A stretch of 64,000 nucleotides of DNA from Sharpea azabuensis DSM 18934 (GCF_000702165.1 NZ_JNKU01000003.1:1-64000), one strand, 5' to 3'. Positions 27,132-36,505 are shown, counted from the first letter of the stretch. Notes: generated by a model from the letters alone, not told the origin. Translations and numbers: made by a program.

Positions 27132-28544
27132 ATGATTAATGATGATCGCGAATTACATGAAGAATGTGGTGTGTTTGGTGTTTATGAAGCTGAAGATGCA
27201 GCTCGTTTAACTTATTATGGTTTACATGCATTACAGCACAGAGGCCAAGAGGGGGCTGGTATCTGTGTCAGACACAACAAACTGCATCTACACAAAGGTG
27301 AAGGTCTTGTTACTGAAGTCTTTGATAAAGCTCGTTTAAAACAGTTACCAGGTAATGCAGCTATTGGTCATGTTCGTTATTCTACTGCCGGTGGTGGCGG
27401 AATTGCGAACGTCCAGCCTTTCTTATTTAGAACAATGAAAGGTTCATTAGGCGTGTGCCATAATGGTAATATTGTCAATGCTAATATTCTTAAAGCACAG
27501 CTTGAAGAAGAAGGGGCTATCTTCAATTCGACAAGTGATACAGAGATTCTAGGGCATCTTATTAAACGTCATACTGGTCGTTTTATTGACCGTATCTGTA
27601 AAAGCTTAAGAGAATTAGATGGTGCATTTGCATTCCTTATTTTATGTGAAAATGCTTTATATGCAGCAAGAGATAAATATGGATTAAGACCATTATCCAT
27701 CGGTCAGCTTCCTAATGGTGGCTATGTCTTTGCGAGTGAAACTTGTGCACTGGATATCGTAGGTGCACGTTATCTAAGAGACTTAATGCCAGGGGAAGTC
27801 GTCCGTGTCAAAGATGGTGAACTTAAGTCAAAGTTCTACCTTCCAACAGACCAGATTGTTGATAAGATCTGTGCAATGGAATATATCTACTTCTCAAGAC
27901 CAGATAGCACAATAGAAGGCATCAATGTACATACTGCAAGAAAGAATGCAGGAAGAATGCTTTATCATGAGTCACCAGTTGAAGCTGATCTTGTCATTGG
28001 TGTACCTGACTCATCAATATCTGCTGCCATTGGCTATGCAGAAGAATCAGGCATTCCATATGAAATGGGCTTAGTGAAAAACAAATATGTAGGCCGTACA
28101 TTTATTCAGCCAACGCAGGCGCTTAGAGAGCAAGGTGTAAGAATGAAGCTCTCTGCCGTTAGTTCCATTGTCAGAGACAAAAGAGTTATCATGATTGATG
28201 ATTCGATTGTGCGTGGTACGACAAGTAAACGTATTGTACGTCTCTTAAAAGAAGCTGGTGCAAAGGAAGTACATGTCAGAATCGCTTCACCAGCTATTAA
28301 GTATCCATGTTTCTATGGTGTAGATACTTCAACAATCGAAGAACTTATTTCAAATAGAATGGATGTCGAAGAACTTAGAGATTATATTGAAGCTGATTCG
28401 TTAGCATTTTTATCTGAAGAAGGTTTACAGAAAACAACATCTGTAACTGATACATGCTCAGGCTTATGCTTGTCTTGTTTCAGTGGGCATTATGTAACAC
28501 CACTATACGATTCCTACAAGAATGCAAATAAGGATGAGAAATAG
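27132..28544 (+). CDS. purF: Amidophosphoribosyltransferase
   Basis: 470 residues. It makes phosphoribosylamine, the first committed step of purine synthesis. Cys12 follows an 11-residue propeptide and should become the N-terminal nucleophile of the glutaminase domain (CGVFGVYE). The PRPP loop is VIMIDDSIVRGTTS near 355-368. C-terminal cysteines (CSGLCLSC) fit the 4Fe-4S cluster of the Bacillus type. It stands alone with its own terminator; no other pur gene is in the window, and no riboswitch fits in the 54-bp leader. GGGGG lies before the ATG. Confidence 0.96.
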   Translation: MINDDRELHEECGVFGVYEAEDAARLTYYGLHALQHRGQEGAGICVRHNKLHLHKGEGLVTEVFDKARLKQLPGNAAIGHVRYSTAGGGGIANVQPFLFRTMKGSLGVCHNGNIVNANILKAQLEEEGAIFNSTSDTEILGHLIKRHTGRFIDRICKSLRELDGAFAFLILCENALYAARDKYGLRPLSIGQLPNGGYVFASETCALDIVGARYLRDLMPGEVVRVKDGELKSKFYLPTDQIVDKICAMEYIYFSRPDSTIEGINVHTARKNAGRMLYHESPVEADLVIGVPDSSISAAIGYAEESGIPYEMGLVKNKYVGRTFIQPTQALREQGVRMKLSAVSSIVRDKRVIMIDDSIVRGTTSKRIVRLLKEAGAKEVHVRIASPAIKYPCFYGVDTSTIEELISNRMDVEELRDYIEADSLAFLSEEGLQKTTSVTDTCSGLCLSCFSGHYVTPLYDSYKNANKDEK

Positions 28545-28550
28545 AAGACT

Positions 28551-28580
28551 AAGAGGGTGATATGAAAACCCTCTTTTCTT
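28551..28580 (+). terminator. Rho-independent terminator after purF
   Basis: Stem AAGAGGGT / ACCCTCTT, 9-nt loop, then TTCTTT. Confidence 0.82.
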
Positions 28581-28597
28581 TATATGACATAATATAC

Positions 28598-28609
28598 TAC
28601 TTCGCATAA
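28598..28609 (+). repeat. Left arm of a 12-bp inverted repeat bounding an IS remnant
   Basis: TACTTCGCATAA here is the exact reverse complement of TTATGCGAAGTA at 29318-29329. Both arms are preceded by the same direct 12-mer ATGACATAATAT (28584-28595 and 29303-29314). The paired arms enclose ~720 bp of degenerate DNA. Confidence 0.7.
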
Positions 28610-28631
28610 AGTGAGTTGATACTCACTTTTT
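28608..28631 (+). terminator. Second terminator-like hairpin
   Basis: Stem AAAGTGAG / CTCACTTT, loop TTGATA, then T. It may be a back-up terminator for purF or part of the repeat end. Confidence 0.65.
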
Positions 28632-28744
28632 ATTTATGCTCAATAATGCTTGTATGACGGATTTATTGGAGGCTATTGATTACTAATGACGGAGAATTCT
28701 TGCTTTCTATAGAATTTTAATAGAAGGAGAAAGGGGACTATGAC

Positions 28745-28936
28745 ATGATGGAAGGGAGTTTTCTGTCTATACAAAATGACTCTGATGAAACAGAGTGGAA
28801 GTTTTATGCCAAATTTTATATAACTTCTTATCTTGTTAAGTGTTATACATATTTGTTGAGAAGGCCTGTGAAAATTATGAGATATCAAGAGAACTTTAAA
28901 AATATTAAACAATTTACTGATTATAAATTCAAATAG
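28745..28936 (+). CDS. Small hypothetical protein
   Basis: 63 residues with a possible ribosome site (GGAGAAAGGGG) upstream. An ATG at 28740 ends at once. Composition is ordinary, with a central hydrophobic patch (FYITSYLVKCYTYLL) followed by a basic stretch. I do not recognise it. It lies between the inverted-repeat arms in degenerate DNA and may be a fragment or chance ORF. Confidence 0.3.
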   Translation: MMEGSFLSIQNDSDETEWKFYAKFYITSYLVKCYTYLLRRPVKIMRYQENFKNIKQFTDYKFK

Positions 28937-29095
28937 AATAAAGTCAAATTATGTTTTAAAAACATAGTGTAAAATATTTTGTGTAAATTCTATTCATTGC
29001 ATTTCTTGTTTATTTCAAACGGTGTTTAATAGACAAAAAAGGCATACCCCTTGTAAAGTGATTTCTGCAAGAAAACCCATCAAAGGAGTATACCC

Positions 29096-29294
29096 ATGAA
29101 TCACTCTACATCATTGCTTGTCAGAAATCTATTAAATAACGATCACAAATAGTGAGATTGCCGAGGCCGTTGACAGGATGTATGGCACAAAGGTATCGAG
29201 AAGCACTGTTTCCAACAATGTTTTAAATAAATTGAAGCTGTTCGCAATAGTGTTTTCACTTTACATTAAGCAATTGAGTTTGACGATATTTTAG
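29096..29294 (+). pseudogene. IS256-family (mutator type) transposase N-terminal remnant
   Basis: An ATG at 29096 with AAAGGAG upstream opens MNHSTSLLVRNLLNN and stops at 29152. The next frame then reads SEIAEAVDRMYGTKVSRSTVS. The pattern of EIA, then RMYG, then S-x-S-T-V-S is the DNA-binding segment of IS256-type transposases. A frameshift separates the two parts and the catalytic domain is absent. A GGCATACCCC block upstream (29041-29050) may belong to the old left end. Confidence 0.6.
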
Positions 29295-29317
29295 CTCTAA
29301 AAATGACATAATATGCA

Positions 29318-29329
29318 TTATGCGAAGTA
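29318..29329 (+). repeat. Right arm of the 12-bp inverted repeat
   Basis: TTATGCGAAGTA, complementary to 28598-28609. Two copies of CCCCTCT (29346-29389) follow and may be part of an IS21-type left end. Confidence 0.7.
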
Positions 29330-29429
29330 ATCCCAGTCTAAAAACATCCCCTCTGAAATATAAATAAATAGTACCCCTCTATATAAGGATATTTAATTAT
29401 TACGTATGTTTATGTATAAAAAATACTAA

Positions 29430-29464
29430 GGGGACGATTTCAATTCAAAAATTACTGTCGCCCC
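29430..29464 (-). terminator. Weak terminator or transposon-end hairpin
   Basis: GGGG-A-CGA (29430-29437) can pair with TCGCCCC (29458-29464) around an A/T-rich loop. On the minus strand a T6 run follows some bases later. Confidence 0.35.
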
Positions 29465-29478
29465 GGATAGTTGTTTAT

Positions 29479-29955
29479 TCAATTTGCTAAATTTCGATAT
29501 GCAATAACCTTATTTAATCTCTCAATTTCTTTATGTAATTTAGAAATTTCCTTATTTTTTTCTTCAAGCGCAATCTTTGTTAATTCGTAAGCAGTATCTC
29601 TATCTTTAAGAAGTTTATTTTGTCGTTTTACTTCAGTAATGTTTGTAGCCTTCTGGTTTACAAATGTATGAAGCATTTGGGTATATTCCTTATTTTTAAA
29701 ATCTATATACTTCGCAATGCATCTATGTCTAGTAGCTGTATTCTTACCAAGCTCTAGCTCCTTTAACACTTTTGTCGTTGATACACCTTGAAAAGATACA
29801 TCATGTAGAACACGTTTTAAGTCAGTTAGCTTGTCATTAAAATAACTATCAATTTTCAGAATGCAATCCGCTTCATAATTTGATAAATCCACTCTAGAGA
29901 TATTTAATTTAGTTAAATTATCATCTAGATTTTCTATATTGTCATGCTTACCCAT
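29479..29955 (-). CDS. TnpC-like transposon helper protein (coiled coil)
   Basis: 158 residues. The N-terminal half has VSFQGVSTTKVLKELELGKN near residue 55-75, resembling a small HTH-like unit. Residues ~100-155 are a heptad-rich coiled coil (QNKLLKDRDTAYEL to KEIERLNKVIAY). Length and position after TnpB match Tn554 TnpC, which influences insertion orientation and efficiency. It overlaps the end of the 620-aa recombinase by 22 bp. Confidence 0.7.
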   Translation of the reverse strand: MGKHDNIENLDDNLTKLNISRVDLSNYEADCILKIDSYFNDKLTDLKRVLHDVSFQGVSTTKVLKELELGKNTATRHRCIAKYIDFKNKEYTQMLHTFVNQKATNITEVKRQNKLLKDRDTAYELTKIALEEKNKEISKLHKEIERLNKVIAYRNLAN

Positions 29956-31796
29956 TTATTCATTTCTCCTATGACCTTATCATAATTTTCAACAAAATAT
30001 TCCAAATCTGGAAATTTATCTAATAGGATATCAACTTTATTATTATAAATCTTTTCTTTTAATTCCTTCATTTCTGGAGTCAACTTTGCTTTAATGATAT
30101 TTTGTAATTTCTTAAGTTCATGTTCTGCAAAGTTTGTTCTTGGCAATTCCAAGTTTAAATTATAATCAATTATCGTTAAGAGGTTTTCACATTTCTCATA
30201 ATAGTATGGAATATTAAAGATAAAATGATGTTGATTAGGACATCTGCCATAAGCACATTTACTTATGTCTGTTACATCGTCATAAGTGCATTCCATCCCT
30301 TTTGAACTCTTTATACAACATCCACCTTCCATCATTCTTATTGGTACGTCTTCTACTGCGAGTTTTGCTGCTTCTATATAATCACTCGCAGTCTTAACTG
30401 GTCTTTTGAGGGCTCTTTTAATCTGACGAGTTCTCTCTTTTGCTTTTGGACCATGGATTTTGTATTCATCAGCAAGAATATCTGCACTTAACTTTATAGT
30501 TACTTCTTTTTCTTGTTCCTGGATTTCAATATCATGAATACGAACATAATATCCCCACATTTTTTCGTCAGATTGATTCATCATTTTTGCTATGATTGGA
30601 TCAGGCACACCTTGATCATGTAATTCAGTAGCAAAATAAACTCGAAATTGATAAAGCTTAGGTATTGAAATATATTTATCTCTAGGAATTTCTGGATGTT
30701 TTTTTAATAATTTTGAAACAGCGCTTTTATGATTTGTTGAGCCATAATTCATAAATTCAGTAGCGGTTTTTGTTACATGGAAACTTGAAGATTCTGATGA
30801 TTTCAATAGTCCTAAATCTTTGCAATGTTGTATGCATATAAGTTTTAACTTTAGCGATAAATGTTTTGATGTACGATTTCTTATATCAAACAAGTATTCT
30901 TCATCATTTGATACTTCCAATACTCTATCTATTACAGATTTAAGTTTCGCACTTCCTCGTGTTTTACAATAAACATATTTATCAGAATTCTTTTTTGTGC
31001 TTTTATAGTTGAGATAACATATTGCTTTATTTTCATCAATGTAATCAATCTCAATACAATCTCTTGGTAGTATTATAGATTCCATAGGTCTCAGACCGCA
31101 TTGAGTCAAAATATACAACTGTACATATTCATATAAGTCTTGTTTATTATCAGTCTGCATAGTCATAATTTGATTATATAGAAAATCTTTAAACTTATTC
31201 ATGAAAGCAAATGGTAATAATTTTGTTCTATTATTTAAATTATGTGCTTTAACAGCATCAGTATTTCTTTCTAATAGATAATCTTCCAAATCTTTATCCA
31301 TATTGGTATTATTCAAGCCAGCCCAAAAATTTAGAAAACTATGAACTGCATATTTATATCTATTTTGTGTTTCTGGTGAGTATGCTTCAGTTCCTTGATA
31401 TTCTTCAAAATCCAAATAATCAAGATAACCAATATCAGTTAAATTTGAGTAATAGTTCTCAGATAAGAAATTAATAAATTTAATAATAATATTGTGATAG
31501 AACAGATTCACTGTTTGTAGAGGACCTGTGCTGAAAAATCTAAACATATCATAAGCTTTTAATAATTGTTTGTATTCGTTTCTTTTAATTCTATTAAAGC
31601 AAAAACGATATCTTTCTGGATTTTTTCCCTCAGGAGCTAAGGATGACAGATCCCATTTATCATCTGCAATACTGATATTGATATCATTAATTGTAAACGA
31701 TTCTTGATCCATAAATAAATCTTTATATGGTTCAAAATAGTCATTATCTTTAATAATATCATCTATATTATGAATGCCATCGATAGATATAAACAT
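29934..31796 (-). CDS. Tyrosine recombinase, TnpB-like (Tn554 family)
   Basis: 620 residues, close to Tn554 TnpB (630). The catalytic core lies in the second half: first Arg in TQCGLRPMESI near 235, box II in LYQFRVYFATEL (Q where His is usual) and the likely nucleophile Tyr in MWGYYVRIHD near 420. A cysteine-rich segment follows (GCCIKSSKGMECTY, CAYGRCPNQHHF), perhaps a zinc knuckle. The ATG immediately follows the stop of the upstream recombinase (TAAATG), so synthesis is coupled. The substituted box II residue may reduce or change activity. Confidence 0.85.
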   Translation of the reverse strand: MFISIDGIHNIDDIIKDNDYFEPYKDLFMDQESFTINDINISIADDKWDLSSLAPEGKNPERYRFCFNRIKRNEYKQLLKAYDMFRFFSTGPLQTVNLFYHNIIIKFINFLSENYYSNLTDIGYLDYLDFEEYQGTEAYSPETQNRYKYAVHSFLNFWAGLNNTNMDKDLEDYLLERNTDAVKAHNLNNRTKLLPFAFMNKFKDFLYNQIMTMQTDNKQDLYEYVQLYILTQCGLRPMESIILPRDCIEIDYIDENKAICYLNYKSTKKNSDKYVYCKTRGSAKLKSVIDRVLEVSNDEEYLFDIRNRTSKHLSLKLKLICIQHCKDLGLLKSSESSSFHVTKTATEFMNYGSTNHKSAVSKLLKKHPEIPRDKYISIPKLYQFRVYFATELHDQGVPDPIIAKMMNQSDEKMWGYYVRIHDIEIQEQEKEVTIKLSADILADEYKIHGPKAKERTRQIKRALKRPVKTASDYIEAAKLAVEDVPIRMMEGGCCIKSSKGMECTYDDVTDISKCAYGRCPNQHHFIFNIPYYYEKCENLLTIIDYNLNLELPRTNFAEHELKKLQNIIKAKLTPEMKELKEKIYNNKVDILLDKFPDLEYFVENYDKVIGEMNKWVSMTI

Positions 31797-33551
31797 TTAG
31801 CATGCCTCCTTTAGTGATTTCTTTAATAGCATCAATTCACTAAGATATCTAACCAATAATGCTTTTTTATATGTAAGAAATTCTCTTTCATGGTCTGATT
31901 TTTGATTAATGATTTCATTTGTGATTTTCTCAATCTTTGATTCAAAGTATGGAATATTATCTATCGTCGCTACAAAGTCTTTACAGGATTGGCATTCATC
32001 TGAATGAGAATTTAAACAGTGTTCCTTGCAACAAAATCCACATCCATCTTCCACTACCCTATTATTATCTAAATCCACTTTTGACATTATTTTTCCTTTT
32101 AAATCAATTTCACCAATCTCCACATTATAATAATCTCCACACACTGTTAAATAATCTTCAACAACTGAGTAATGTTTTATATGTACAGCCATTGAATGCT
32201 TTGATACAGCACTTACTATTGTTCCATTAGCCTTTCCCTCAAAATCAAATTGGTTTAATTTTCTATCGAAATGATTTCTAATACCTTTTGTACCAAGCTG
32301 AGGAATACATAATTCTTTAGCAGTGTTATTAATAGCTCTACATAATTCAGTTCTTGTAAGTTTATTAATTGTTTGTTTATTATCTGCCTCATATAAGAAT
32401 ATGTATTTCTTTTTGCTATTTGGTGCTTGTTCTCTAGCATCTTGAGTTATTGTAATTAATTTTTGAATTAGTTTTCCGGTATAAATATCAATCGGATCAT
32501 AATCATCTGGATTTGTTTTAGTAGAATCTTTTACTTTAAATCCATCAGTTCCTTGAGAAATTAAACAATCTATTTCCAAGTTACAAATAGTTTCTGGACG
32601 CATTGCTGATCTTCTTTGAATTTCTATGCAGCAACCGACTAAATAATTCTTTAAACCTGAAATCTCATTTAACTTTATAATCATCTCATCAAGTTGTTTT
32701 TTGTTATATGCTCTCGTATCACCAACACTTTTAACATTTGTACTGGTAACTTGATTTCTTGCAAAACTACTAATTTTAATATTATTTCTACCTTGCTCGT
32801 AATCAATAAATTGACGCACTCTACTTAATGCTACTCCACGAGAACTATCTTCCATATCCTTTAAAGTGTTTTTATAAGTTGTAATATCTGTACCAGTGAT
32901 TTCTAAAGGTAATTCTAATGATTCTTCTTTTGAATCTAACGACTTCAAAAAACGTAATAACCAATAATCTTTTGCTGGTTTCCCTGTGTAATCTTCCTGA
33001 TAATTCCAAAAGAAATCAAGATATAATACTCTCAACGTTTCATGTATTAATTCTGAAGAATCAAATAATATTACTGATTTTGATTTACTGTTTCTTTGAG
33101 CCTTTGTAATATCCACAAGCATTTTTGTATAAGTTGGAGTCGTTAGATATGGTGAATAGATAACAGGTCTAAATCCATTTAGTAATAGTTTTACTATATC
33201 CTTATTCTCTAACATTTCTAAAGTAAAATAATTAAATGTACCAAAGTTGTTTTCTAACAGATATCGGTAAAAGTTTATGAATCCGTTTAAAGATCGTCCA
33301 TTAACTTCACCTTTTTTTGTTAAGCATGCGGTATTTAGATATTCTAATTGCTCAATTAATAGCTGGTCATTAAATTCTGATATATGCTCTATTGTGTGCT
33401 TATCAAACATTTTTTCTACGAATAGTTTATAGCCAACTTTTACACCTTTATAATTATTTAGGAAATCTTCAATTATATTTGTTATCTTATCAGGATAATC
33501 TGTTTTTATTTTAGAAGTTTTACCATTGTTTTCGTATACGATAATTCTCAT
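31797..33551 (-). CDS. Tyrosine recombinase, middle member of the trio
   Basis: 584 residues. The catalytic Arg lies in EIQRRSAMRPETICNL near 310, box II in KGIRNHFDRKL near 422, then SKHSMAVHIKHYSV with the probable Tyr near 456. A cysteine-rich C-terminal segment (GCGFCCKEHC, DECQSC) may bind zinc. It overlaps the first recombinase by 4 bp and abuts the third. Tn554 lacks a clear counterpart, so this gene makes the set resemble recombinase-in-trio elements. Confidence 0.82.
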   Translation of the reverse strand: MRIIVYENNGKTSKIKTDYPDKITNIIEDFLNNYKGVKVGYKLFVEKMFDKHTIEHISEFNDQLLIEQLEYLNTACLTKKGEVNGRSLNGFINFYRYLLENNFGTFNYFTLEMLENKDIVKLLLNGFRPVIYSPYLTTPTYTKMLVDITKAQRNSKSKSVILFDSSELIHETLRVLYLDFFWNYQEDYTGKPAKDYWLLRFLKSLDSKEESLELPLEITGTDITTYKNTLKDMEDSSRGVALSRVRQFIDYEQGRNNIKISSFARNQVTSTNVKSVGDTRAYNKKQLDEMIIKLNEISGLKNYLVGCCIEIQRRSAMRPETICNLEIDCLISQGTDGFKVKDSTKTNPDDYDPIDIYTGKLIQKLITITQDAREQAPNSKKKYIFLYEADNKQTINKLTRTELCRAINNTAKELCIPQLGTKGIRNHFDRKLNQFDFEGKANGTIVSAVSKHSMAVHIKHYSVVEDYLTVCGDYYNVEIGEIDLKGKIMSKVDLDNNRVVEDGCGFCCKEHCLNSHSDECQSCKDFVATIDNIPYFESKIEKITNEIINQKSDHEREFLTYKKALLVRYLSELMLLKKSLKEAC

Positions 33552-34855
33552 AGCAAAATATCTCCATTATTCTTTTCGTTGAATTCTTTTAATTTTCGTA
33601 CAAGATATTCATCAGTTGGATTATTATATGGCTCTAATCCAGCAACCGATGTATGTCTTGTATACTGAATAACTAGATTTGCTGGCATATTATCTATATA
33701 AAGAAGTTTCATTACAAATCCATGACGAAATCTATGATTAAGATTGTTTGTTTTAACATCCATATCAGTGTCAATTCCACAGTTTTCAAATATATAACGT
33801 ACCCGTTGCCTTAAAAGTTCATAGTTTTGGTGTGAACCTACATTATCATTTAGAAAGATGTATCTATTATCTTCAAATCTTCCTGTCACACTATCTGCAC
33901 TATTGTTTTTAAAAGATTTGTAATACTTCATTCGCTCATATGATAAATCTACATATTCCTGTATATCATGATACAACTCTTCATTAATATTTACTGTTTG
34001 GTATCCATATCCTTTAGTGTTTTTATAATCGGGATTAAAATAATCTCTATTTGAATGTACATTCATGCATGTTTTTGCGTTTTGATGCCTGTCATCACTA
34101 ACTCTATTTCTTAGAATAACAACTGGAACACCTACACCAGATGTTAATGATGGAATTAAATCTTCTAATGTTAAGCCTAATACTTCACCAATTCTCAATC
34201 CGAAATTAAACATCAGACTAAACATGGATGTATACTTTAATTGCTGTTCTTCTGTAAATGATTCTGAGTCATATATAAAACCAATTATCTTGTCATATTC
34301 GTCTGGTGTAATAAATCGAGGAACTATTTTGTTATAATTTTTAGATGCTGCTTTAGTGGCTTTTGAACAAACAAATAATTCATGATTTTTCCATCTTTGT
34401 GCTTTTATATAGTTCTTACAGTTATTCATGATCTTACTAATAGAAGTTTGAGTTCTTTTACTAGTTAATAGAATGTGCTTGTCCATCGATGTTGTATCAC
34501 TTTGTCCAGAAAGGAAATATTCAAATGCAGTAATATTTTCTTCTTTCATTTCTTTGATATCTAATTCAAAAATATCGCAAAAGGCATATAATAGCGCAAT
34601 TGAATAAACGTATTGGAGTTTTGAATTAAGTGATTGTCTTTTCATTTTTGGATTAAAGTTTATGTATTTAAAAACTCTTTCCATAATGTTCATATCATAA
34701 TCGTATAGTGTAAAGAATGTATTTTCGTCAATTGTTGTCGTATGTGTACTATACATAACCTTTTTTACTAATGTTTTATGATTATCTATTACCCGAGATA
34801 TTTCATACATACTTGTTCCACCGTATTGTTTCTCCTCTATTTCCATATAAAACAT
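33548..34855 (-). CDS. Tyrosine recombinase, TnpA-like (Tn554/RIT family)
   Basis: 435 residues. Residues ~80-190 are a core-binding SAM-like domain. The catalytic domain has Arg in NFGLRIGEVLGL near 220, box II in LNHRFRHGFVMKLL near 372 and QYTRHTSVAGLEPYNNPT near 400, where Y is the probable nucleophile. It is the first gene of the transposon operon. The start at 34855 has AGGTGGTG 8 bp upstream; a later ATG (codon 16) with GGTGG is possible. The gene reads outward-in from the istA junction. Confidence 0.85.
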   Translation of the reverse strand: MFYMEIEEKQYGGTSMYEISRVIDNHKTLVKKVMYSTHTTTIDENTFFTLYDYDMNIMERVFKYINFNPKMKRQSLNSKLQYVYSIALLYAFCDIFELDIKEMKEENITAFEYFLSGQSDTTSMDKHILLTSKRTQTSISKIMNNCKNYIKAQRWKNHELFVCSKATKAASKNYNKIVPRFITPDEYDKIIGFIYDSESFTEEQQLKYTSMFSLMFNFGLRIGEVLGLTLEDLIPSLTSGVGVPVVILRNRVSDDRHQNAKTCMNVHSNRDYFNPDYKNTKGYGYQTVNINEELYHDIQEYVDLSYERMKYYKSFKNNSADSVTGRFEDNRYIFLNDNVGSHQNYELLRQRVRYIFENCGIDTDMDVKTNNLNHRFRHGFVMKLLYIDNMPANLVIQYTRHTSVAGLEPYNNPTDEYLVRKLKEFNEKNNGDILL

Positions 34856-34931
34856 GTTACATACACCACCTTTTATAATTGCTTTTTACAGTTTTATTAT
34901 AGTTGATATATGTATATGTTTCTATATTGTT

Positions 34932-35963
34932 CAACATTTCAGTCAGCGAAAGATAGCTGAAGCACTTAAGGTATCAAGAGATACAGTAAGAAAAGTGTCT
35001 AAAGCAGCTGATGAAAATAATATTTGCTGGTCCATGATCCAGAATCAGAATGAAATGGAAGTACAGAAACTATTATTTGGAAAGGAGACTAAACTTAATC
35101 TAATCATTAAACAACCTGATTATCAGTATATTCATAAAGAACTGTTAAGACCAGGGACAAACATCAGATTATTATGGGAAGAATATGCAGAAGATTGCAG
35201 AAACAGTAACTTCCCATTCTATCAGTACAGTTACTTCTGCGAAAAGTATCGTGATTATGTAAAGAAAAACAATCTTACAATGCATATCACACATAAACCA
35301 GGAGATAAGCTAATGGTAGATTGGAATGGGACAACCATGTGTGTATTTGATCGTTATACTGGTGAAAGTATTAAAGCGTATCTATTTGAAGCAACACTTC
35401 CATTCAGCATGCTTTGTTATGTTCAGGCTTGTCCTACTATGAAAATTGCAGACTGGATTGATTGCCATATCAATGCCTACAGATACTTTGAAGGCGTAAC
35501 TAGACTGCTGGTTCCTGATAACCTTAAGACAGGTGTCATATCAAATAAGAAGTATGAGGATCCTGTTCTCAATAAGTCTTACCAGGAAATGGCTGATCAC
35601 TATGATACAACTATTATTCCTACAAGAGTCAGAAAACCGAGAGATAAAGCGGCTGTCGAAGGGGCTGTTGGTGATTGTACAATCGCAATTGTTGGTAAAC
35701 TAAGAAACAGAAAGTTCTTTTCTTTTAACGATTTAAATACAGCTATATTAAAGGAACTGGATGTTTTCAATAATAAACCATTCCAGAAAAGAGAAGGCTC
35801 AAGAAGATAAGTTTATCTGGATGAGGAAAAAGATTATATGCTCCCTCTTCCTGAAACTCCATTTGAACTGAGTTCCTGGAAGCGTGCAAAGGTTCAACTC
35901 AATTATCATATTTCAGTTGATAAGATGAATTATTCTGTACCGCATGAATTACTTGTTCTATAA
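34932..35963 (+). pseudogene. istA: Broken IS21-family transposase istA
   Basis: IstA homology begins in mid-domain at QHFSQRKIAEALKVSRDTVRKV (HTH), with the true N-terminus missing at the transposon junction. The DDE core is present: D in LMVDWNGTTM, D in LLVPDNLKTGV and E in DKAAVEGAVG. An in-frame TAA at 35808-35810 interrupts REGSRR-VYLDEEKDYM. The same frame then continues to NYHISVDKMNYSVPHELL and stops at 35963, short of the normal C-terminus. It therefore has three lesions: 5' truncation, nonsense codon and 3' truncation. Confidence 0.85.
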
Positions 35964-36014
35964 TAATATTGAAGAAGTTTTAAAATATAAAATAAATAAG
36001 AGGAGGAAATAAAA

Positions 36015-36437
36015 ATGACAAAAATTTTATTAGGTAATACAAAATGTGGTTGGTCAGTAGATGATGAAAATAAAGAAATTATTATTTATCATCCACAAAG
36101 TCTTGTGGATAAAATGAAAAAAAAATCAAATACCACTCAAATAAAATTTCTAGATATAGAATATATAGAAGTAGGTTGGAATAATGTCCCTTTAGCAGTA
36201 GGACAAAATCAACATTTTGTGATTTTTATTATAGAATTAAAAAACAAAGAGAAGATACAATTTGATGGAACTTCTAATGGTATTACAAGAGATACTTTTA
36301 AAGAAGCTATTCTAGTTCTGCAAAAGAACAATATTGTCTTTAAAGATGAATATCATATTATGGATGACATAATAAATACAGATAATTCAATTTGGAATAT
36401 TTTGAATAAGGCTGAACTAAAAAGGAGAAATAAGTAA
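36015..36437 (+). CDS. Hypothetical protein with strong ribosome site
   Basis: 140 residues, behind AGAGGAGG at ideal spacing. Beta-rich N-terminal half (ILLGNTKCGWSVDDENKEIIIYHP, IKFLDIEYIEVGWNN, FVIFIIELKNKEKIQFDGTS) followed by a helix (RDTFKEAILVLQKNN): this alternation resembles a PH-like or bPH fold, but I do not recognise a family. No signal peptide or membrane segment. It is the only intact non-transposon gene between istA and istB debris, placed just before IS21-like end repeats. It may be a passenger or a remnant's neighbour. Confidence 0.65.
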   Translation: MTKILLGNTKCGWSVDDENKEIIIYHPQSLVDKMKKKSNTTQIKFLDIEYIEVGWNNVPLAVGQNQHFVIFIIELKNKEKIQFDGTSNGITRDTFKEAILVLQKNNIVFKDEYHIMDDIINTDNSIWNILNKAELKRRNK

Positions 36438-36442
36438 TTATA

Positions 36443-36505
36443 GTGGTGATTTAAAAATCTGGCGTGGTCGATTATAAAAGTATAAATATTTACACGTGGT
36501 GATTA
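36443..36505 (+). repeat. Three GTGGTSRATT-like repeats (IS21-type end)
   Basis: GTGGTGATT (36443), GTGGTCGATT (36464) and GTGGTGATTA (36496) are spaced 21 and 32 bp. Multiple short repeats at element ends are typical of IS21-family IstA binding sites. Confidence 0.5.

Larger units (their letters stand above)
29340..34925 (-). mobile_element. Tn554/RIT-like transposon carrying three tyrosine recombinases and a TnpC-like gene
   Basis: Four tightly packed minus-strand genes (34855 down to 29479) form one transcription unit: a 435-aa, a 584-aa and a 620-aa tyrosine recombinase, then a 158-aa coiled-coil protein. This is the Tn554 tnpA-tnpB-tnpC plan with an extra recombinase, or a recombinase-in-trio element plus helper. 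The right edge falls near 34925, where istA homology resumes in mid-gene. The left edge lies between 29330 and 29478 and cannot be fixed from one copy. No cargo gene is present. The GC content looks lower than that of the surrounding housekeeping genes. Confidence 0.7.

Noticed and set aside
29479-34855. Conjugative or integrative element (ICE) integrase cluster
   Set aside because: No relaxase, mating-pair or excisionase genes and no att duplication visible; the coupled trio fits a Tn554/RIT transposon better.
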